A program made the translations under genes and the position numbers. From the NCBI GenBank assembly GCA_964023205.1, contig OZ026839.1, positions 14,972,386 to 15,036,385 of the forward strand: a stretch of DNA of 64,000 nt. Direction: 5' to 3'. The notes beneath the pieces were generated by a model. That model searched no databases. It worked only from the letters and a program-made list of their open reading frames with translations, and was not told the DNA's origin. How positions within the stretch are numbered: position 1 is the stretch's first letter; every line of letters starts with the position of its first letter. Origin of the DNA: Lutraria lutraria. Lineage: Eukaryota > Mollusca > Bivalvia > Venerida > Mactridae. Of the stretch, positions 24,201 to 36,716 are shown one piece after another.

Positions 24201-25006
24201 TATTTCATAGTTGTGGGTATAATTACAACTATCTAACACCAAACTAGTAAACTGAAAATTAATCTTAAATATATCCTGATGGTGAACTTCACAACGAAAT
24301 GAACGAGTTAACCATTCTAGTTTCGTTTTGTCTTGCTGGGGTCCCGCGATATTACTAGTATGTTTTATATTTTATGATGGCAAAGATATTGGAAGTATTC
24401 ATTGCAAGAAAAGTAATCTCTAATCCATATAGTCACGTTTTTTTCATTTTGTGTTCAACGAGAACTTCCAAGTATTCAAATTTTAATCTGGTACAGTTGA
24501 TGCTTAAAGATCGGATAAATTCATAATTTTACGATCATCTGAATTCGTAAGTACTTGTATTCGTGGATAAACTCACCCGCAAAATTAAGTACTTCACGAA
24601 CATTTGTGAAACAACAGTACCCTAACACCAGAATCATTAGCACATGTTGTTGTTTTAATATTTAGAAACAAGCTGTTAGAAGCAGCATGTTATCCACAGT
24701 TCGTAAAAAACTTAACTGATCTTCACATAAGTCCTGTAATATTGGTGTTCCTTCATATACCATGAGATTTTGAATTATCATATTATTACTATGTATTAAA
24801 ACAACAACAGCCAGAAGCAAAAGTAGCTAAAACTAATATAACTTACATTCTACAGTATTATTCATGGAGTTCACATAATATGTCCAGTTATTTCATTCAA
24901 CATTAGTATGATCACAAGCACGACATAATGATACATTTACTGCACAGCTTAATGAACATTAGACACATTAAAACACATATAGCACCACTAGCATGCCTAC
25001 ATGCCA

Positions 25007-25851
25007 TTAAACCATATACAATGCGAAATGATTGCTCCCATTGCTTGGTACAAGTCTGTATGCGTTGGATGTCATCACATACACTTTACCATTTTCATTG
25101 AGATAAAACATCGTCCCAGCGACACTTGTAGTCTCTGAACGATCTGCAGGTATATCACAAATTCCTTTAGCAGCTTCAAGAATTGTTTCAGCAGATTACT
25201 CACCAGCAACTCTTTTGTAAACATAATGTCTAAACGTACTATCTGTATCACTGTATTCAATAGAACCGGTCATTTCTAGTAATATCCACTGCGCTTCACT
25301 ATGAAACTTCAGTCTCTGTGTTCAATACCTCCTGTTAGATGTACTCCTGATGCTGTCCAGTGAACCACCGCTGATTTTCCATCATTAAGAAAGAAGACAG
25401 CAGTATGATTTGATGAATTTTTGTAAGTTATTTACTAAAGATTTCACGTAAAGTATCGGTAAGAAGAAACTACAATGCATATTAAGAATATTAAAGAAAT
25501 TATATAGAAGATACTTCGTGATGCTGACATTATTAGTTTTAGCAAAGAGCAATATAGACGTATCAAGAAAGAAGACTTCTAACAAGATTGTTAAAGTCTA
25601 AATTTTGATCATGTACATGTTTGTAGTTTTAGACATTATTTGAAAAGAATGTGTAGCACTGGTTTGAAAAAAGGTGTTTTATATGTTTCAAATTGTGCAA
25701 ACGCATACTACCCAAGAACTTGATTTATGACTTTATAATAAAATTCAAAATTTACCTTCTTCCATTTCAGCAAATGCGATCCCATGTGCATGTCCAGAAG
25801 GTGTTTCTGAACGGTCGGTGGAGCATCCTTGAGGTGTCACAGGTAAGTCAC
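25007..25851 (-). pseudogene. TNF-C: decayed TNF-superfamily ligand (two 3' exons seen)
   Basis: Two exons read on the - strand. 25756-25851 (acceptor tttctag, donor gaag|gtaaat) is entered in phase 1 and left in phase 1, with PSGHAHGIAFAEMEE at the position where the TNF domain starts. 25007-25370 (acceptor aatcag) continues in phase with VVHWTASGVHLTGG. It keeps the TNF core SFIVKRSGYY (compare LIEVKRSGLF in TNF-A), RHYVYKRV, a GTMFYLNENGKVYV strand in the place of LHEGDRLFVKV, and the ending NHFALYMV followed by TAA. Lesions: TGA before SFIVKR, a frameshift right after RSGYY, and TAA after RVAGE. The 5' stalk and anchor exons were not found upstream. More like TNF-A than B/D. No function expected. 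Confidence 0.7.
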
Positions 25852-26559
25852 CTAGAAACAAAATGTGGAATGAAATATCCTGATCACTGGCTTAACAAAA
25901 AGCATTATGTTACAATAAATAAAACTATTTCTATGTTTAAGTTATGTCACTCACTAAGATTTCATTTATAGATTAACATGGGAAGTGACCATATAACTCA
26001 AATGTAAATTCTACATGTTACAAATACTACATTAGTAGGAACATTCAACGCATACAAACAAATGCTTTTTTCTAAAATAATACACCACGCAAATAAAAAA
26101 CTGCTTGACATTTGACAAAAAGGATCAAGCTGATACAAAATTGAACATCAAGTTCAAATGCAAACCAGTGAAATGTCGTGTAATAAAGTTTCCTTTTAAA
26201 AAGGAAAGGCTTGGTAGGTTGTTGCTGTTAAAAGTTAGAAATAATACCATAACTAAATTGGTTAATTTTATTTCGTCTTGTTGACAATTTGAGTTATGGA
26301 ATTGTCCTCTTTCAAAGTCAACAAGTAGTCTGAAACATCGCCAAAATATTCGCCCGTTTAAGATTTTTGCTCATGTTGATAGAGTTTACTATAATTCATC
26401 GTACTGTACACAAGTTTTACGGAAATATGTGCGTTGAATAGGAAAACGAACGCGAATAACTTTGTGTAGTTTATCTGCAAGCTTTTAAAGAACAAGTTGG
26501 TTAGACGTTAGACGATGAACTGCAATGTAGTGCGTATACGTATCATCGTCAAAGACACT

Positions 26560-26574
26560 GGGGGGGGGGGGGGG
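26560..26574 (+). repeat. G15 homopolymer
   Basis: A 15-base G run in an AT-rich intergenic stretch (25852-26803) that otherwise shows nothing I can name. Confidence 0.85.
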
Positions 26575-26803
26575 CTAGTAGTACACCACTAGATGTACTA
26601 GAAGGCATAAATAGAGGACACTGTCTCGGAATTTATTTATTAACTAACAATGTTAGCTTGTTAAACACATTGATGAAACATGTATTAAGGTTTAACTTTT
26701 AATCTAAATATAGAAATGGGAATATCAAATAGAATATTTCATCATGAGGTTCCAAAATTTGGTTTCCCAAATAACAAATGTAGCGCTTAGATCATCCTCG
26801 AAA

Positions 26804-27007
26804 GTGGGTCATGGTGAAATACGGTATTTATAACTTTTGTTGTCATAATCACATGACAACTGAATGTACATAATGTACATTTGTATTGACGCAGTATATT
26901 TAATAGTGGGTCATGGTGAAATACGGTATTTATAACCTTTATTGTCATAATCACATGACAACTGACTGTACATAATGTACATTTGTATTGACGCAGTATA
27001 TTTAATA
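26804..27007. repeat. 102-bp tandem duplication
   Basis: Two nearly identical 102-bp units (starting gtgggtcatggtgaaatacg), differing at a few bases. Each contains two small palindromes, gttgtcat..atgacaac and tgtacataatgtaca. The duplication is recent, judging by the near identity. Confidence 0.9.
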
Positions 27008-27947
27008 GCACACGTAACTCTTATCCAAAGATATTTTGCCTACTTAGTTTTAAGCTCTCCTGCTGTGAATATAAAACACTTTGTCTTCTTTCACAGTCAA
27101 TGCGACTGCTATGCGTGAATATTTAAAAACTGTTGAAGCATACTTATTGAACATATTAGTATGCGAATACATTGTATGCATAAATGTATATACTTGTATA
27201 ATATATATAATTATTTATATATATGACGGCCATCAATATACATGTGAACTTTATCAATATACAAGTACACAAATTTACCTAAATTAGGAAATAAATAAAC
27301 GATGTTTGATTTGATATGATTAGAAATAAGGATAATACCACAGATAGTCGAACCTATTGGTCAATGACTTAATAAATGGGAATTTTACACATAAATGAGC
27401 TGTCCGTCGAGTTATAACCTGTGCGCAATAAATGACACTACGCAGTTCTCTATTTTCCACGTTTTTTAGTACATGTTAACCGACATATTTCTTTGCCAAA
27501 AAGTTGAAAGGCTTTCTGTTATCAATCCTGATTAAATTTGCACTGTATCAGGTGTATAGCTTGTTTTCAAACAACTCTGCATGTGATGTCGAAACTATAA
27601 ACCTTCGCTGCACACGCGTTGTTTATGCACAGCACAATCCGATGTGACTGTTCAAATTGAGACAGCATATGTTTGTTCAATCAAAACAGCTGGTTTGCGA
27701 TTGGTTACGTAAATGTTTACAAATAAGATTTGAATACAAAATGGATTTGAGATAAAGCTGGCGTAATAACAGCAAGTTATCTGACACAATTCTTGATGTT
27801 CATCAACAATTATTGTTTTCCTTCCCTCTTCAAATGAATTCATCATTATATTGATATCACACCATCAAATTCAAATACGAAGTACAAAAGGCGATGAGCC
27901 CATACATTATACATGTTATCATGCAACAGAATATAAATGTTTCGTTA

Positions 27948-29165
27948 GTCTAGATATAACTGTACATGTGTTAGTCTAGATATAACTGTTCATGTGTTAG
28001 TCTATGTATAACAGTTCATGTGTTAGTCTAGATATAACTGTTCGTGTGTTAGTCCAGATATAACTTTTCATGTGTTAGTCTAGATATAATTGTTCATGTG
28101 TTAGTCTAGATATAACTGTTCATGAGTTCGTCTGATATAACTGTTCATGTGTTAGTCTAGATATAACTGTTCATGTGTTCGTCTGATATAACTGTTCGTG
28201 TGTTAGTCTATATATAACTGTTCATGTGTTAGTCTAGATATAATTGTTCATGTGTTAGTCTAGATATAACTGTTCATGTGTTCGTCTGATATAACTGTTC
28301 ATATGTTAGTCTAGATATAACTTTTCATGTGTTAGTCTAGATATAACTGTCCAAGTGTTAGCCTAGATATAATTGTTCATGTGTTCGTCTGATATAACTG
28401 TTCATGTGTTAGTCTAGATATAACTGTTCATGTGTTCGTCTGATATAATTGTTCAAGTGTTAGTCTAGATATAACTGTTCATGTGTTAGTCTAGATATAA
28501 TTGTTCATGTGTTAGTCTAGATATAACTGTTCATGTGTTAGTCTAGATATAACTGTTCATGTGTTCGTCTGATATAACTGTTCGTGTGTTAGTCTATATA
28601 TAACTTTTCATGTGTTAGTCTAGATATAATTGTTCATGTGTTAGTCTAGATATAACTGTTCATGTGTTCGTCTGATATAACTGTTCATATGTTAGTCTAG
28701 ATATAACTTTTCATGTGTTAGTCTAGATATAACTGTTCATGTGTTAGTCTAGATATAACTGTTCATGTGTTAGTCTAGATATGATTGTTCATGTGTTCGT
28801 CTGATATAACTGTTCATGTGTTAATCTAGATATAACTGTTCATGTGTTAGTCTAGATATAACTGTTCATGTGTTCGTCTAGATACAACTGTTCATGTGTT
28901 CGTCTAGATATAACTGTTCATGTGTTAGTCTAGATATAACTGTTCATGTGTTAATCTAGATATAACTGTTCATGTGTTAGTCTAGATACAACTGTTCATG
29001 TGTTAGTCTAGATATAACTGTTCATGTGTTAGTCTAGATACAACTGTTCATGTGTTCGTCTAGATACAACTGTCCATGTGTTAGTCTAGATATAACTGTT
29101 CATGTGTTCGTCTGATATAACTGTTCATATGTTAGTCTAGATATAACTACATGTGTTCGTCTGGT
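27948..29165 (+). repeat. 26-bp minisatellite with interspersed 25-bp variant, about 47 copies
   Basis: The unit is gttagtctagatataactgt followed by tcatgt (26 bp). A 25-bp variant, gttcgtctgatataactgtt plus catgt (lacking one base of the ctaga block), recurs at irregular intervals, so the array is a mixture of two unit types with higher-order groupings. There are stops in the unit (tag, taa), so no long ORF. It lies between TNF-C and TNF-D. Confidence 0.95.
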
Positions 29166-29708
29166 ATAATTGTTTGATTGAAGATGATAAAATTATTTAG
29201 GCGTTTGTGTCGCCGTGAGTGCGACTATATGAGATATAACTGTTTGCGATATATCTGATAATTATCTATTATGCTCTTCACGTTAAGCATAATTTCGTTG
29301 TGGGGAACGGGATTTAGTAAACTTATAAATTATTAAGAACAATGCCGCTCACTTATATAACTAAATGTTTATTAATTTATTGATTTTCCAAAACACAAAT
29401 AATCCACCATCCTAAATATCCATATAAAAACTTATAATAAATAATATCACTAAAGTCAATTAAAACTGAGTAAGCTAAGAATATATATCACTGTTCGTAA
29501 GGCTTAGAGAAAAATTTTCAAATATCCATTCTGATAAATATTATTAAATAAAGCACGTAAACAGAAAACATGTTTTCAGATGACAAGAACGATTACATAG
29601 AACTTGTGCAAGGCGATCAGGTACTTTTGTTCTATTTATGTTGATTGAACTGTTTGAAGCATAATTTATGGTCATTAATTGTGATGCCTAACGTCGCTGA
29701 TGTATTAA

Positions 29709-30867
29709 GGTGGACCGCGGGTTTCCTCCAGAAAAATGGTCATTTTTTTAGACGTCAACGTACAATAAAGAAATTTTGCATGAACAACATTTAAGGTATT
29801 GGCTAACGCAGAAATGATATATTCAAATGATATTTTTATGGAAACCGCTCAAAAACGCCACCTAGCGGAGCGATATGTTTTTCGTTGATTGTCGCGTTAT
29901 TTCCTGTACTGCTCCGATAATATTGTGTATTAAGTTATGCAATTTACATAACTGCAATGCTGGATAATTTACAAATCCGAAGAAGTCAGTAATGTTACAT
30001 TTTGCTGCCATTAAATATTACAAGACGTTTAGCGAACTCTGTAGGGGTGGCAATTTACAATGCCAAATAATGAGACATTTTTCTCTCAGCCGCGTCTGTA
30101 GTGAAAAAACGGCCCGATGATTTTTTTTTAAAAACGCAAAACAGATTCTTTGTACAACTTAGAAAACTTTAAAACAATAAAAAAATATGGTCACCGACTT
30201 CGTTTTCGTGCCAATGAAACTTATTTAAACCTGGAAAAAGGCTAATAACGTCAACGTTTTTATACAAGATCGACGTGACGTTGCGACTTTTTAGTTGTTA
30301 CTGACATATTTTGGCTTAACGTCACGTCGATCTTGTATTTTATGGCAACGTTTTTAGCTTTTTTCCGTGTTTAAATAAGTTTCAATGTAGCGAAAACGAA
30401 GTCGGTGACCATATGTTTTTATTTTTTTAAAGTCTTTCAAATTATTTTAAGAATCTCTACTGAGTTTAAAAAAGAAATTCATCGGACCGTTTTTTCACTG
30501 TTGACGCAACTGAAAGAAAAATGTCTCTTTTTTTGGCATTGTAAATTGCCACCCCTGCTGAGTTCGCTCGACATCTTTTAAGATTTAATGACGGCGAAAT
30601 GAAATGTTATCGACTTTTTTCGGATTTGTAAATGATTCTGCATTGTAGTTAAATAAATTGCAAAACTTAAAATACAAAATTGTCGGAGCAATATTGAATA
30701 TAACGCGAACATCAACGAAAAACATACCGGTCCGCTAGGTGGCCAATTTCTTCGGTTTCCATGGAAATATCATTTGAATATATCATGTCTGCATTATGCA
30801 AAATTTCCTTATCGTGCGTTGACGTCTAAAAAAATACCATTTTTCTGGAGGAAACCCGCGATCCACC
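29709..30867. mobile_element. 1.16-kb palindromic (foldback) element flanked by TTAA
   Basis: The two halves are inverted copies over nearly their whole length. Left end: ggtggaccgcgggtttcctc. Right end: gaggaaacccgcgatccacc. Matching inner blocks include gacgtcaac/gttgacgtc, ggcaatttacaatgcca with its complement, and aagatcgacgtgacgtt with its complement at the centre (about 30270-30345). TTAA lies directly outside both ends (29705-29708 and 30868-30871), as expected for piggyBac-type TTAA insertion, though the usual CCC/GGG terminus is not kept. No transposase ORF. Confidence 0.8.
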
Positions 30868-30963
30868 TTAACATGACCGTTGATAGCTCGAGTGTACAGA
30901 CATGCATATCACGTGTTGTGTTAAATATTGTAATAAGTATCGCATAGCGTAATATGTCTTTGA

Positions 30964-33900
30964 CCCAATCCCAGATAAAATTGACAATTGATGTCGTCAG
31001 CCATTATCAGATCAGGTCACTACATTTTTCATTATAAAAATATATCAGTAGATTATCATTATTTTAAATATATGAACATCTAACAGTATTTTGATACATA
31101 CATTAGAAGATGAGTTACTCTATCAAAGAGTTATCGCGTTCAGGACCATCAAGGGGTACCGAAATTCCTATGTCGCCAAGATAATTTTCACTTTTTATCG
31201 TTAATATTGAAGGTATTGGAAAAGACAATCGATCGAAATTATTGCATGAATTTGGACATCTGCAGGGTTGTTTTTCATCGGAAAAATGGAATTTTAAGGA
31301 TGGTTTTTATCATGTCGCCAAATACGACTTCATCAACGAGTCCAAACCTAAAAGGATCCAAACAAATTGAATATACATTGTATTTTATAGGGAATTAATT
31401 TTGCTGTTTATTTGTGTGATGTAAACCAAACATCTAAATCAAAAGATTACTTTTTTGATATTCAAATACTGAAAAAAATATATTTAAGACCAAGGTTGAA
31501 AAAACAAAGTTGGAAAAAATGATGTATCATCAACTCTCGCTAATTTTTAAATGAACAAGTTAAGGTTCAACGCGCGCCTTTTTTATTTCAGATTCTATAA
31601 ACTAGACATTGCAGGTTTCATTTACATAAATTGAAAAACGTTTCTGTTTGAAATTGCGTCACCAGGCCAATTTACTTGTACAAGTAACGCATACGTGTTT
31701 TCCGTATGACTCGTAAATGAGAATAAATGTCCCGTTGACGAGGCAAAATGTAAGTGCTTCTGATTTCAAGTATATAAAGAACGAAGTGAATTTCTTTATA
31801 CGCGAATCTATTAATACGTATTCCAAGTATGTACATGTATATCTATAAACAACTTTCTTCATGTTTCCATAGTTCTAAATGAGCAGAAATACAACTGGTA
31901 TCTTAAGTTTTATGATTTTGTTTGTTACTTTTTTGTTTCTCCAAAATTAAAGAAGTTACCAGTTGATTATACATCGAACCATTATAAAATTGTTTTATAT
32001 GTCTTGATATACGAATATGAATATGTAAGACAGTAATACCAAACTATAGTAGAAAATATTGTTTTTATCCGATGGACAGAACAATATATTATATGTCAAA
32101 GACACTACATGTGCATGCAGTGTCTAATCTGTTTTGGTGACGACGGGTTCGATAGAGTGTCCAGGTGTAAATGGGAGAAAAAATCTTGAACATAGATTCA
32201 AAATAGCAAGTCAGTAATACCGTTATAGAGAACGAGTCAGTCGCTTCACATGTAGATAAATGAGAGCAGGTACATGACAGAAAGCACGGAGTCAGAAGAT
32301 ATGACAGAACATTCGGTACAGGAGGTGGCTGCATACGTAAAGAGAAAGAGAATAGTAAAATGAATGTAGGTTTGAAATTAGTCTGTATCTGACTTCACAG
32401 TAGGTAGATAAGAAGAAACATGTTATATCGGGCAGGTTCTGGCAATTGATAATTTTTAATGTAGATGACGAAGTCCATGTGAATTTTATGGAAGAGGCAA
32501 ACGTGTTTAGTTAGTTGCAAGATCCAAGTGGCCTACGTAACCGGACAAAATATGGATTCCAAAACATGATGTTCTTCGTAAGAATGATTTTCCAGTAGCA
32601 ACAGGGAAAGGAAAAGATATTTCAAGTAACAAATGTAGTAATTAGTTTCATGGATTGTGCACACATTGTCTATAATGTACATTTTGATTTAAAGAGCACA
32701 GGCTTATAGCGTATGTAAAGTTGACGATTAGTCATACTTCGTACTGCAGCATTCATGTTCAACTATGACTACTGTTCATGTATATCTAAGAAACTATCAC
32801 TTAAATATTGGCTAGTATACATGTATTATACAGTGCTTAACTCACTCATAGCTAGATATAATATACTATAACGTAACAACTGACTAATATATGTTATAAG
32901 ACTAAAATGTATGATAAAGCTTTATGTTAGCATTTTACACGTAGGTACTCGTTTCATCACAAACCATTTTAACCGACTTCGTAGTTTGTGCCCATGTGTT
33001 TCGAAGTGCTTGAAGTATTTATGCGTGTGGACATAACAGACAAATGTTTGTACCATGTACTGTACATAACATTGATATTGTTTCATTGCAGCTTATATTG
33101 CAAGCAGGACATTCCCATCATTTTGTATTCTACAGCCTTCTGTATTCTTCTACGGCACAAAGTCACAAACATTGAAAGTGTAATATACAATTACTGCATT
33201 AACTGCCATTTAGATAAGCAACTATATTTTTGATAATACTAATTAGTAAATCTACGTGGCTTTTGTATGAAACATGAGTTATGATATAATTATGGCGACT
33301 GTATGTAATAATTTATATACAAGTTTGTATCATCAACGGGACAATTTCACCAAGTTAAGAAAAACTAATTCCGCAGACATACTTATGGCTCAGTGTTCGT
33401 AATAGGCAAGCTGAATAAACATGGTGTATTTACAAGTTTTATTCATAGCTATAACTGGTGGTTTGAAAGTTCATTTAATTTATCCTTAGGTGAAAGTATC
33501 TCAAAAGTCTACGAACATTATTGTCTTTTCCCTTTACTAAGTATTAAGTTTTATATTCGTCAGTACAGCAATTATAATTGTCAATCTGATTTTTAATCTA
33601 GTCAACATTGCTATTAAACTGTATTCTTTTACTCACTTCGTTTCTCGTCATTGTATTTAAAAGCTTCATCAACGGGACAATTTGGCCATCATCAACGGGA
33701 CGGAATGTTTTACAAATGTCATGTTTACACTTTGTTGTGTATTCATTTCTTTATTGTTGTAAGTTATTGGTATGGCATACCACCTATCTTTAAACATGAT
33801 ATTTGTTATATAGCATACTTTTATTTTGTGTTATATCAATAGTTCAAAAGCACTTACTAATAAAATCACAAGTTGTGAAATATTACGGATTTTGACTTTA

Positions 33901-34258
33901 ATTGTTTTCGATGTTACAGTTCTTAAATAACTTGTTACTCAACGAATTCCTCAACCCAAGATACCAAATAACGATAAGGCGGTATTGTGTATGGTTGTCA
34001 CCAATAGGTTATCTCAATATAATGCTTCAGTCAGGGATGATGGTGTATTTGAGCAGTTCTATTTTTAAAGTACTGTGTCTCCATACAATCCACAAATAAA
34101 AAAAAAATTATACTTTCCAATAAAGTTATGTTGAAATCCATTTAGAATTAGACACTGCTAACCTGGTACAAACCGAGGGTAAACACGGTGATGTCATACA
34201 GAAAAGTCGAAAAATCACTTTTCAGAAATGCTAATTGTCAATTTTATCTGGGCTTGGG
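30964..34258. mobile_element. Possible 3.3-kb element bounded by 26-bp inverted repeats
   Basis: 30964-30989 (cccaatcccagataaaattg plus acaatt) is matched in inverse at 34233-34258 with one mismatch. The interval between has only short ORFs without splice support or known motifs. No target duplication was recognised. It may be an internally decayed DNA transposon, or two separate ends of unrelated copies. Confidence 0.35.
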
Positions 34259-36331
34259 CCCTTTACTTCACCATTACTAAACAATTTCATTCATGTGCAA
34301 AACCTGGCGGTGTAGTGCGGTGCTGTTGTTTTTGGCGACCAAGAAATCGGCATAATAATTGAGCATAGAATGTACATACAATGGTATCAAACGTGATATA
34401 AATAACACGGCCAAATCCAGTGTACAAACTGAATGGCCCAGGAAAAACCAGAGGTGATATTCTCTTGAAATCTGTACCCTATGTACAGTTTCAGATTGCA
34501 GAGCATATGGGGCCAATGCGAAAGTTAAGTTCGACTGAATATAATTATATATATAACAACCGAAATAGTTTTAAATAGAATAAAGTACTACTGAAACTGA
34601 ACTTGTGGAGAACTGTCCGGTAGAATGACCAAATACACTTCATACCAAAGTATTAAACATTACGCGCACGAGATTTTCTTGCGCTTTGGTATTCAAAAAA
34701 CAGACATAGTAATATGCTACACGAAAAGACAAATAATTCACGCTATGCTATTAAACCGCGTAAAATTAATATTATATGAGAAGCCACGCATTTTTCCATT
34801 CGCAACCATATGCTGTTCGTATATAGCGCATAAATACATTTTGTAAATATGTGTATATAAACTAAACAAATCATCCCGTACTCAAATATCACGTCATAAA
34901 TGTTTACAGTAACGACATCACGCACAATGCACGAAAATCTTGACGCGCCTATTTTAAAAACAACCAATCGGGACAGTCATTCGGCGTGGTAACACCATCT
35001 CTATATATGGTAACACCCTATGCTATCGCGGGGAATTTTCAAATAGCGGAAACATATGAGTGTAAGTACTGTAGTTCAGTAAAATAAAGTAGAAGCATTC
35101 GCTGCAGCAAGAAAACTTCTTCTACGACGTGTTTAGTTCAGGAATCTCTGGTAATGGAAAGGATTTTCTAAAACTGATTTGTGTTTGTTATTTAATATTT
35201 ACTGGAAGGTGAGTAATTTAAATTGAACCGACTTTTAATCTACGTTATTATCTACACATTAGTCATGTTCTTGTTCCCGTGGGAAATTTGTAATGTGACG
35301 ATGTGCTTAAGACTATTAATTTTTTGTTTCTGTTTGTTGAGACAACAATACCTATTATTTACAGAACAAAACATTTATTTAGACTTGTACATGAGTACAT
35401 CATCATAAATATTACAAAATATAATACAGATATTAATTACACGAATCACGCAAAGGTGAAAAGGAAAACTTGAAACATAATATTCGAACAATACAAAAAA
35501 TATACATATACATATAACAACTGAGGGTGAAAAATAAAGTAATTATTTACACATGTGTATATTTCTATATATAATCTACACATTTACTACATACATGTAC
35601 ATGTAATACATTATGGTAAAAAAAAATTGAACCCTTTTCTGTTATGAAACATGCCATAAACATCATATCTAAAACAGCGTTACGGAGTGTTAAAGAAATT
35701 CATGGGCAGAAGATCTAGGGTCTGTTTGGTGTATCTATGTCATGCTGGTTGCCTGTGATTATCTATAAATACATTTGTACAAACCTACATATTATCATTT
35801 CAAGCAAAGAAATAGACAAAACTTCCGTGACGATTCATCTATCAGTGTGTTTAGAAATAGACAATTAAAAGGTAAACAAATACGACACCTTTCTAAACAA
35901 AGAGGTTTTATTTTTGGATAACATGAGATAAATGAGATCATACGTAAAAGGAGAATACAACCATCTAAAAGAGCTGATATGTATAATTGTGTTAACCATT
36001 ATCTGTATGTATGTGTATAAACAATATACGAGTACATGTACAAGGTATTCGATAGCCATAATGTGAGTCAATGTCACACGTTTCTATGACAAAATAGAAT
36101 AAGAAATGATGAGATATATTTATACTTTAGGCTTTTACACTTCACATATTACACATAAAGTTAAATACAATAACTATAAAGGTATGATTAAAATGCAAAA
36201 ACATGAAAATAATAATAAATTACTTTGCATGATGTATAATATTATGATTATACAAGTATGCGTATATACGCATGTTTGGTTGAAGAATTATCAAAATTTA
36301 CGCCCCTAGTACTTATTCGATCATTTGGTTT
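34259..36331. other. Non-coding stretch
   Basis: AT-rich intergenic sequence between the inverted-repeat interval and the MITE copy at 36332. Short ORFs (e.g. 34277-34516 -, 34625-34846 +) have no splice or family support. Nothing recognised. Confidence 0.4.
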
Positions 36332-36665
36332 GCAATCGTAACTACTCGGGCATTTCCGAAACTGAGAAATACGCCTCGTACGTAAGTGTATAAGGTTACA
36401 CATTGTGGTTATTTGGTATCCGGTAACTACCTTTTCAATACTAGGTACTCGTTTTCGTAGAATTTCAGACTTTCTAGCGTGTTTACCGTTCGCGATTGAT
36501 AAAATGGGCATCATATTCCCTTGGAAAGAGAAACAAGTTGTTTCCATCGTTGGTCTCCAGGTTCAGTCATGGCGGAAAGTAGCCCATGAACTACAACAAA
36601 ATGGCGGCCTGTCTATTATGTCCGTGGCACTTTCTTTAAACAAACGCCGAGGATTTCCGATTGTT
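36332..36665. mobile_element. MITE family copy 3 (334 bp)
   Basis: TIRs caatcgtaactactcggg at the left and the complement of ccgaggatttccgattg at the right. The body is colinear with 7231-7536 (tacgcctcgtac, gtttaccgttcgcgattga, ggaaagtagcccatgaac, aaaatggcggcct). It ends about 50 bp downstream of the TNF-D stop codon. Confidence 0.75.
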
Positions 36666-36716
36666 TGGATTTTTTTTTGAGTCAGTAGCTCATATAAGAC
36701 TTCGTTGACAATAGCT

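Noticed and set aside
25771..25841. A + strand mini-exon with perfect acceptor (tttcag) and donor (cag|gtaagt)
   Set aside because: The opposite strand of the same bases reads as the first TNF-domain exon of TNF-C with matching phase; the + strand signals are probably coincidental.
9328..29165. CRISPR-like arrays
   Set aside because: Units are contiguous with no unique spacers, and the genome is eukaryotic; these are minisatellites.
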